Below the pieces are notes generated by a model. The model did no database searches. It was given only the letters and a program-made list of their open reading frames with translations, and had not been told where the DNA came from. A stretch of 64,000 nucleotides of DNA from Phycisphaerales bacterium. Lineage in GTDB: Bacteria > Planctomycetota > Phycisphaerae > Phycisphaerales > UBA1924. Positions 58,988 through 64,000 of this stretch are shown one piece after another (within the stretch, counting starts at the first letter, position 1; each line of letters opens with the position of its first letter). The translations under genes and the position numbers were made by a program. The stretch is taken from positions 1-64,000 of the forward strand of contig JAGQOH010000004.1 of assembly GCA_020427635.1 (NCBI GenBank), in the 5' to 3' direction.

Positions 58988-60080
58988 GTGCGCTGCTCGT
59001 CAGCGAGGCCACGCGCGGGATGACGCGTCGGTTGCGGATGTGTGCTGCGCCGAGTTGACCGCAGGCGGCCATGGTATCGCGTCCTTTTGTGCGCCGGCGC
59101 TTGCAAAACTGTCCGTTGGCTTCGAGTCGGCTGAGGAATCGCCAGACGTCATCTTCATGTGGCGCGGGCCACGGCGAATCCCGCCGCGGATTGTATGGGA
59201 TGACGTTGACGCAACAGGGGATGTTGCGCAGTCGATGGGCAAGCTCGTCGGCGTGCGCATCGGCGTCGTTGACGCCCGGGATCAGGACATATTCGCAGCA
59301 GAACTTGCCGTTCTTGCGGAAGGGCCAGGTTTCGAGCATTGCGATGAGATCGTCCATGGGCATTGAGCGATTGACGGGCATGAGTTGCGAGCGGATTTCA
59401 TCGTTGGGTGCGTTGATTGAGATTGCGAGATTAAGTTTGCGCCAGCCGGGCTTGAGGAACTGTTCGCGCAGGTGGGCCATGCCGTCGAGTCGGCCCACGG
59501 TCGAGACGGTGATGCGCTTCATCGGGATCGCGGGGCCATGGTGGTCGGTGAGGATGCGGATGGCCTCGATGGTTGTTTCGACTTGGTCGAGCGGTTCGCC
59601 CATGCCCATGAAGACGATGTTGCGAATGAATTGCCCGAGGTGATGGCGAGCGGCCCACCACTGCGCGACGATCTCCGCGGGGTGCAGTGGGCGCACCAGG
59701 CCCATTTGCGCGGTTTCGCAGAATGTGCAGCCCATGGCACAGCCAACCTGTGATGACACGCAAAGGGTGTGGGTGGTTTCGTGTCTGCTGCGCATCGGAA
59801 TGATGACGGACTCGACTTCGAGCGGGCCCACGTCGCGCCGGGCGCCGGGCCGGGGGGGCACTGGCAGGAGGAACTTGCGCACGGGGCCTTCATCGCTCGT
59901 TGTTGTTTCGATGCGTGTGGGTGCGGGGACCAAACCATCGGGATCGAGGCCGGCGCGATGAAATGACTCGTAGCGATCGAGCGCCAGGTCGGCGGGTTCG
60001 GCGTGCGCGCGCGCGGCCAGGTAGGCGTCGTGGGTGACAGCAAGCGGCGTGGGCTCAGGTGCGGAGTCCAACTGGACCAT
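58959..60080 (-). CDS. rlmN: RlmN-like radical SAM rRNA/tRNA adenine methyltransferase
   Basis: 373 residues. The radical-SAM cluster motif CAMGCTFC (C114, C118, C121) lies in SSQVGCAMGCTFCETAQMG, and NIVFMGMGEPLDQ, ISINAPNDEIRSQLMPVNR and CEYVLIPGVNDADAHADELAHRL follow. The C-terminal KGRDTMAACGQL holds the methyl-carrier cysteine C340. RlmN methylates A2503 of 23S rRNA and A37 of some tRNAs. The N-terminus (about 1-95) is longer and more divergent than in E. coli. The ATG chosen removes a frame reading into the upstream gene. It is divergent from the amidohydrolase operon. Confidence 0.93.
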   Translation of the reverse strand: MVQLDSAPEPTPLAVTHDAYLAARAHAEPADLALDRYESFHRAGLDPDGLVPAPTRIETTTSDEGPVRKFLLPVPPRPGARRDVGPLEVESVIIPMRSRHETTHTLCVSSQVGCAMGCTFCETAQMGLVRPLHPAEIVAQWWAARHHLGQFIRNIVFMGMGEPLDQVETTIEAIRILTDHHGPAIPMKRITVSTVGRLDGMAHLREQFLKPGWRKLNLAISINAPNDEIRSQLMPVNRSMPMDDLIAMLETWPFRKNGKFCCEYVLIPGVNDADAHADELAHRLRNIPCCVNVIPYNPRRDSPWPAPHEDDVWRFLSRLEANGQFCKRRRTKGRDTMAACGQLGAAHIRNRRVIPRVASLTSSALTSRTANQS

Positions 60081-60183
60081 GGGCGGAGTGTAGGGGCCTT
60101 GGATGGGGCAGGCGGTTCGGTCCTGTAGCATGGCGGCTTCGGCCCGCGGTGGGGGCCATCGGTCTTGGATGCGAGGTGGATCT

Positions 60184-61548
60184 ATGCGACAGGGCATGAA
60201 GTTGGTGGTGTTGGCATTGGGGGTGGCGGCTTCGGCAGCGCTTGCCCTCGGCGCCAACGCGAAGGCATTCGTCGGGGCGAAGCTCATTCCGATTGATGGG
60301 CCCGAGATCGATCGGGGTGTGCTGGTGATCGAAGATGGCAAGATCAGCGCAGTTGGCGCGGAGGGTGATGTTTCGATCCCCGCGGGCGCTGAGCGGATTG
60401 ATGTTGCGGGCAAGGTGATCATGCCTGGGCTTGTTGATACACACAGCCACGTTGCGGGCGGGGCTTCGGCGGCGGATGGCTCTGGGCCGATCCAGCCGGG
60501 CGTGCGCATCTATGACTCGATCAATCCCCGTGCATCGGGATTCAAGCGCGCGGTGGCGGGTGGGCTCACGACGTTGAACGTGATGCCGGGCTCGGGGCAC
60601 TTGTGTTCGGGGCAGACGGTGTACATGAAGTTGCGGCTTGCGGAGACGCCGCACACCATTGACGACATCATGTATCTGAACGCTGATGGTTCGCCCATGG
60701 GTGGGCTGAAGATGGCGAACGGGACCAATCCGCAGGGCGACCCGCCTTTCCCGGGCACGCGTGGCAAAGCGGCGTACCTGGTGCGTGAGCAGTACATCAA
60801 GGCGCAGGAGTATGCGGCGGCGGTCAAGCGGGCGACGAATGCGGATGGGACAATGGATGCATCGAAGATGCCGGCGCGTGATCTGGACATGGAGGCGCTG
60901 GTTGAGGTGATGGAGCACAAGCGCGTGGTGCATCACCATACGCATCGAGCGGACGACATTATGACGGTGTTGCGCCTGAGCAAGGAGTTTGGGTTCCGGG
61001 TGGTGCTGCACCACGTGAGCGAGGGCAACCGTGTTGCGGACGAGATCGCGGCGGCGGGTGTGCCGGTGAGCGCGATCATTGTTGATTCGCCAGGTGGGAA
61101 GCTCGAAGCGCGCAATTTGCTGTTGGCGACGCCCGGGATCATGGAGCGTGCGGGGTGCAATGTTGCGTTGCACAGTGATGATTGGATCACTGATTGCCGG
61201 TTGTTCTTGCGGATGGCGGCGATGGCGCACCGCGCGGGGATGACACGTGCGGGCGCGCTGCGGTCGCTGACATTGGCGGGGGCGGAGATTCTGGACATGC
61301 AGGATCGGATTGGGTCACTCGCCGTGGGCAAGGATGCGGACTTTGCGATTCTCGATGGCGATCCCCTCAGCGCGTACACGCATGTGCAGGAGACTTGGTG
61401 CGAGGGCGTCCGGGTGTTTGATCGGTCGAACGAGCAGGACCACTTGTATGCAGTGGGCGGCGCCGGCGCGGGGCATGATCAGGAGCCTTATTTGTGCTGC
61501 TATGACCACGACAATGGTGTGCAACATCTCAATGCGGAGGCGAACTGA
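60184..61548 (+). CDS. Exported amidohydrolase with intact metal site
   Basis: 454 residues with a signal peptide (to about residue 27). VIMPGLVDTHSHVAGG carries the metal ligands H87 and H89; VVHHHTHRADDI and VLHHVSEGNRV supply the later histidines, and NVALHSDDWITDCRLF the aspartate. The sandwich ends GSLAVGKDADFAILDGDPLS. Closely related in layout to the second half of the 1111-residue fusion at 31-34 kb. The start is the ATG after a GATC-rich spacer; a second Met four codons on is possible. Its stop overlaps the next start (TGATG). Substrate unknown; peptide or cyclic amide hydrolysis is likely from the family. Confidence 0.9.
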   Translation: MRQGMKLVVLALGVAASAALALGANAKAFVGAKLIPIDGPEIDRGVLVIEDGKISAVGAEGDVSIPAGAERIDVAGKVIMPGLVDTHSHVAGGASAADGSGPIQPGVRIYDSINPRASGFKRAVAGGLTTLNVMPGSGHLCSGQTVYMKLRLAETPHTIDDIMYLNADGSPMGGLKMANGTNPQGDPPFPGTRGKAAYLVREQYIKAQEYAAAVKRATNADGTMDASKMPARDLDMEALVEVMEHKRVVHHHTHRADDIMTVLRLSKEFGFRVVLHHVSEGNRVADEIAAAGVPVSAIIVDSPGGKLEARNLLLATPGIMERAGCNVALHSDDWITDCRLFLRMAAMAHRAGMTRAGALRSLTLAGAEILDMQDRIGSLAVGKDADFAILDGDPLSAYTHVQETWCEGVRVFDRSNEQDHLYAVGGAGAGHDQEPYLCCYDHDNGVQHLNAEAN

Positions 61549-62831
61549 TGGGCAAGTGCAAGGCATTTCGGCGAGCGGTTTTTAGTGCGGCGCTGGTGAC
61601 GGGCGTGGCAAGCGTTGCACAAGCGCAGGACATTGCTGTGCGCGGTGAGATGGTGTACACGATGGCGGGCGAGCCGATTGAGAATGGCGTTGTTGTGGTG
61701 CGAGACGGCAAGATTGCACAGATCGGTACGACTGTTGCGTTGCCCGCGGGGATGCGTTTGATTCAAGCGAAGGTTGTCACGCCGGGCTTGATTGATGCAC
61801 ATTCGACGCTTGGCTTGACGGGCATGTTGAATCAGGATCAGGATCAAGACCAGTTTGATCATGCCAGCCCCTTGCAGCCCGAGCTGCGTGCGATTGACGC
61901 ATATAACCCCAAAGACGAGTTGGTCGATTGGGTGCGTTCGTTCGGCATCACGACGGTGCATACGGGGCATGCGCCGGGCGAATTGATGTCGGGGCAGACG
62001 ATCGTGGTGAAGACGCGCGGCAACACGGTTGAGGAAGCGCTGGTGCGTGACAATGTTGCGGTCGCGGCCACGCTGAGCAGTTCGGCGCGGAAGAGCGGGG
62101 GCAAGAGCCCGGGCACGCGGGGGAAGATGGTGGCGATGCTGCGTGAGCAGCTCATCAAAGCGCAGGAGTACAAGGCGAAGCTCGAGCGGTATGAAGCGAA
62201 GCAGGCTTCGGGCGATGGTGATGATGAGGAAGGCAAGGTATTGGCGAGTGAGGGGAAGGCGCCGCCGACGCGCGATCTGCGGCTCGAGTCTTTGGTTGAT
62301 GTGCTTGACGGGCGGATGGCGCTCTTGGTGACGGCGGATCGCGCGCAGGACATTGCGAGCGTGATTCGATTGCAGCAGGAGTTTGGCATCACGGTGTGGC
62401 TCGACAGCGCGTCGGAGGCGCACATGATGGTTGACGAGATCAAGGCGTCTGGATTGCCTGTGATCTTGCACCCGACGATGACGCGTGCGTTCGGTGACCA
62501 TGAGAACGTGTCGATGGAGACCGCGGGGAAGCTTGCGGGCGCGGGCGTTCCAGTGTTCATGCAGAGCGGCTTTGAAGGCTATGTGCCCAAGGTGCGTGTG
62601 GTGTTGTTTGAGGCGGGCGTGGCGGCGGCGAATGGCCTGGGGTTTGATCGTGCGCTGAAGGCGATCACGATCGACGCGGCGAAACTGCTGGATGTTGATC
62701 ATCGCGTGGGTTCGCTGGAGGTTGGCAAGGATGGCGACCTGGCGTTGTACGATGGCGACCCGTTTGAGTACACCTCGCACTGCACGGCGACGATTATCGA
62801 TGGTGTTGTCGTGAGCGAAGGAGCGCATTGA
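61548..62831 (+). CDS. Exported amidohydrolase-fold protein lacking a metal-ligand histidine
   Basis: 427 residues with a signal peptide (to about ASVAQAQ, residue 27). VVTPGLIDAHSTLGLTG keeps H85 but has Thr87 where the second His of D-x-H-x-H should be. Later ligand positions are also altered (DGRMALLVTADRAQD in place of an HxHR-type block). It contains an acidic stretch (SGDGDDEEGKV, about 220-230). The start codon overlaps the stop of the intact enzyme by one base, so it is made in step with it and may form a heteromer. Similar to the degenerate protein at 29.5-30.8 kb. Confidence 0.88.
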   Translation: MGKCKAFRRAVFSAALVTGVASVAQAQDIAVRGEMVYTMAGEPIENGVVVVRDGKIAQIGTTVALPAGMRLIQAKVVTPGLIDAHSTLGLTGMLNQDQDQDQFDHASPLQPELRAIDAYNPKDELVDWVRSFGITTVHTGHAPGELMSGQTIVVKTRGNTVEEALVRDNVAVAATLSSSARKSGGKSPGTRGKMVAMLREQLIKAQEYKAKLERYEAKQASGDGDDEEGKVLASEGKAPPTRDLRLESLVDVLDGRMALLVTADRAQDIASVIRLQQEFGITVWLDSASEAHMMVDEIKASGLPVILHPTMTRAFGDHENVSMETAGKLAGAGVPVFMQSGFEGYVPKVRVVLFEAGVAAANGLGFDRALKAITIDAAKLLDVDHRVGSLEVGKDGDLALYDGDPFEYTSHCTATIIDGVVVSEGAH

Positions 62832-62834
62832 CAT

Positions 62835-63686
62835 ATGGCGCAAGACACGCTGCGCGTTGCGCTGATCCGTGATGTGTTTTATGGGAGTGGCGCGACGGCG
62901 CGCCTGAAGGCGCAATTGCGCGATGCCAAGAGCCGGGGGGCGGAGCTTGCGGTGTTGCCCGAGCTTGCGTGCAACGAGTGGCGTCCTTGGACGAAGGAGG
63001 CGGTCGAGGCGGATGCGGAGCCGCTTGATGGGCCGCGGTGTGCGATGCAGGCGGCGGCGGCGCGCGAGGTTGGGATTGGTCTTGTTGGGGCGGCGATCAT
63101 CCGGGACGAGACGGGTCGGCGGGAGAACACGGCGATCGTGTTCGATGCGAAGGGTGAGCGGGTCTCGACCTATGCAAAAATCCATCTGCCGGAGGAACCG
63201 GGGTTCTGGGAGACGAGTCACTATGAGCCGGGGCGTCGTCTGGCGCCGGTTGTCAGTGCCTTTGGGGTTCCATTTGCAGTGCAGATCTGTTCGGACATGA
63301 ATCGCCCGCAGGCGGCCCAGATCGCTGCGGCGCAGGGTGCGATGGCGATTCTTGGCCCGCGAGCCACGGAATCGCGGACATTTGAGCGCTGGAAGCCGGT
63401 TTGGATTGCCACAGCGCGCACAAACGCCACATATGTGTTGTCCGTTGATCGGCCCGGTCCGGAGCACGGGGTACTGATGGGTCAGCCCACGATTGCGGTG
63501 GATCCTGATGGGCAGGTGTTGTTGGAGACCATGGATTCGGTTGCGGTTGTGGACATCAAGCGATCGGCGGTGGAGCATGCCCGGACGACGTATCCGGGCT
63601 ATCTGGCGCGGATGGCGGAGCTGTACAGCGAGGGATGGGCGCGGATTGGGCAAGAGGCGGGCAGCGAAACGGGGCTGTTGCGGTAG
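62835..63686 (+). CDS. Carbon-nitrogen hydrolase (nitrilase superfamily)
   Basis: 283 residues with the complete Glu-Lys-Cys triad: E43 in LPELACNEW, K115 in YAKIHLPEEPGFWE and C152 in QICSDMNRP. It resembles N-carbamoylputrescine amidase or beta-ureidopropionase types rather than true nitrilases. No signal peptide, so it is cytosolic, unlike the two preceding gene products. It follows the degenerate amidohydrolase gene after 3 bp and should be cotranscribed with it. The three-gene set suggests sequential hydrolysis of an amide-containing compound, which is inference. Confidence 0.93.
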   Translation: MAQDTLRVALIRDVFYGSGATARLKAQLRDAKSRGAELAVLPELACNEWRPWTKEAVEADAEPLDGPRCAMQAAAAREVGIGLVGAAIIRDETGRRENTAIVFDAKGERVSTYAKIHLPEEPGFWETSHYEPGRRLAPVVSAFGVPFAVQICSDMNRPQAAQIAAAQGAMAILGPRATESRTFERWKPVWIATARTNATYVLSVDRPGPEHGVLMGQPTIAVDPDGQVLLETMDSVAVVDIKRSAVEHARTTYPGYLARMAELYSEGWARIGQEAGSETGLLR

Positions 63687-63721
63687 GCTTTGCTGAATTC
63701 GGTGATGCGTGGGAGGGTTCG

Positions 63722-64000
63722 ATGACGCTTGAGCTGCGATGCAGCAGTAAAGAGATCGGGATGGTGCCGCTGGACGGGCGGACCCTTTCCATCGGGCGTC
63801 ATCCCGACAACGACATCTGGCTCAAGGAAGATGACATGGCATCGCGATTCCACTGCGTGGTGGAGCCGGAGGATGATGGCTGGCTTGTCAAAGATTTGGG
63901 TTCGCGCAACGGGACCTATGTGAATGATGAGCAGGTCGTGAATGTGAGGCTTGCGCCGGGCGATACGTTGCGTGTGGGCAAGCATGAGTTTGAGGTGCGT
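63722..64000 (+). CDS. FHA-domain protein, 3' partial
   Basis: The first 93 codons of a gene that runs off the window. The forkhead-associated domain is complete enough to see GRHPDNDI (R26), SRFHCVVE (S41, H44) and GSRNGTYVN (N63), the residues that contact phosphothreonine. FHA proteins recruit Ser/Thr-phosphorylated partners; what follows the domain cannot be seen. It begins 35 bp after the nitrilase-family gene on the same strand. A GGGAGGG lies a few bases before the ATG. Confidence 0.9.
   Translation, partial: MTLELRCSSKEIGMVPLDGRTLSIGRHPDNDIWLKEDDMASRFHCVVEPEDDGWLVKDLGSRNGTYVNDEQVVNVRLAPGDTLRVGKHEFEVR

Noticed and set aside
61500-63653. 717-codon minus-strand frame
   Set aside because: Antisense to the amidohydrolase and nitrilase genes, Arg/His-rich, no domain.
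1-64000. CRISPR arrays, tRNA and rRNA genes, transposase or phage genes
   Set aside because: No regularly spaced direct repeats, no cloverleaf with the T-loop consensus, and no rRNA blocks or recombinase motifs were seen on either strand.

Overview
The window looks like chromosomal DNA of a planctomycete, most likely of the Phycisphaerales. The evidence is high GC with strong C/G third positions, two secreted proteins ending in the twin aspartate-rich repeats of the GC-type dockerin (at 38.9 and 58.9 kb), a type-IV-pilin-like pseudopilin, two fibro-slime-domain exoproteins, a GH3-family acyl-adenylating enzyme, and a Gram-negative-style ISC ferredoxin/IscX pair. No rRNA, tRNA, CRISPR array or transposase gene was found. 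Both ends cut through genes: an M3 peptidase lacks its N-terminus and an FHA protein lacks its C-terminus.

Layout. 0-6.3 kb: M3 oligopeptidase, a secreted unknown protein, an aromatic amino acid decarboxylase, polyphosphate kinase and a DCC thiol-oxidoreductase-like protein. 6.3-7.3 kb: IscX and ISC ferredoxin. 7.4-12.8 kb: dolichyl-P-mannose-synthase-like glycosyltransferase with its LAB_N membrane partner, two unknown cytosolic proteins, a glycine-zipper lipoprotein and two membrane proteins. 12.7-20.1 kb: alpha-glucan phosphorylase, a VanZ-MurJ fusion next to a ParA/Soj ATPase, and a divergent HDOD protein. 20.2-29.5 kb: RecO, then a compact cluster (hydrolase, GH3 enzyme, DinB-like, NRDE/TANGO2-like and a hydrolase-DedA-ATP-grasp fusion), then bifunctional nuclease and TruD. 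29.5-34.2 kb: two exported amidohydrolase-fold proteins, one a double-length fusion. 34.2-43.5 kb: pseudopilin, methyltransferase, FAS1/ECF-sigma/RskA-type anti-sigma operon, beta-helix dockerin protein, dihydrolipoyl dehydrogenase and a small membrane gene bracketed by inverted repeats. 43.5-46.7 kb: unknown protein, PIG-L/BshB1-like deacetylase, TruA. 46.7-54.8 kb: hydrolase, SYLF lipoprotein, zinc-ribbon membrane protein, P-loop protein, an ArsR/SRPBCC/DUF1579 operon, a DUF5677 gene and SucD. 54.9-64 kb: two fibro-slime proteins, a dockerin-bearing M43 metalloprotease, RlmN, a second exported amidohydrolase pair, a nitrilase-family enzyme and an FHA protein.

The most notable signal is at chromosome scale. 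The + strand is C-rich to about 45.8 kb and G-rich from about 46.3 kb, whichever way genes point, and a near-perfect parS palindrome lies at 45.95 kb inside truA. A negative-to-positive skew switch with a parS site is what the neighbourhood of a replication origin looks like, although no dnaA and no DnaA-box cluster is visible. Other points of interest are the VanZ-MurJ and hydrolase-DedA-ATP-grasp fusions, the unexplained GH3-centred cluster, metal-site-degenerate amidohydrolases paired with intact ones at two loci, a FAS1-sigma-anti-sigma operon resembling mycobacterial MPT70/SigK/RskA, and a gene framed by long inverted repeats.
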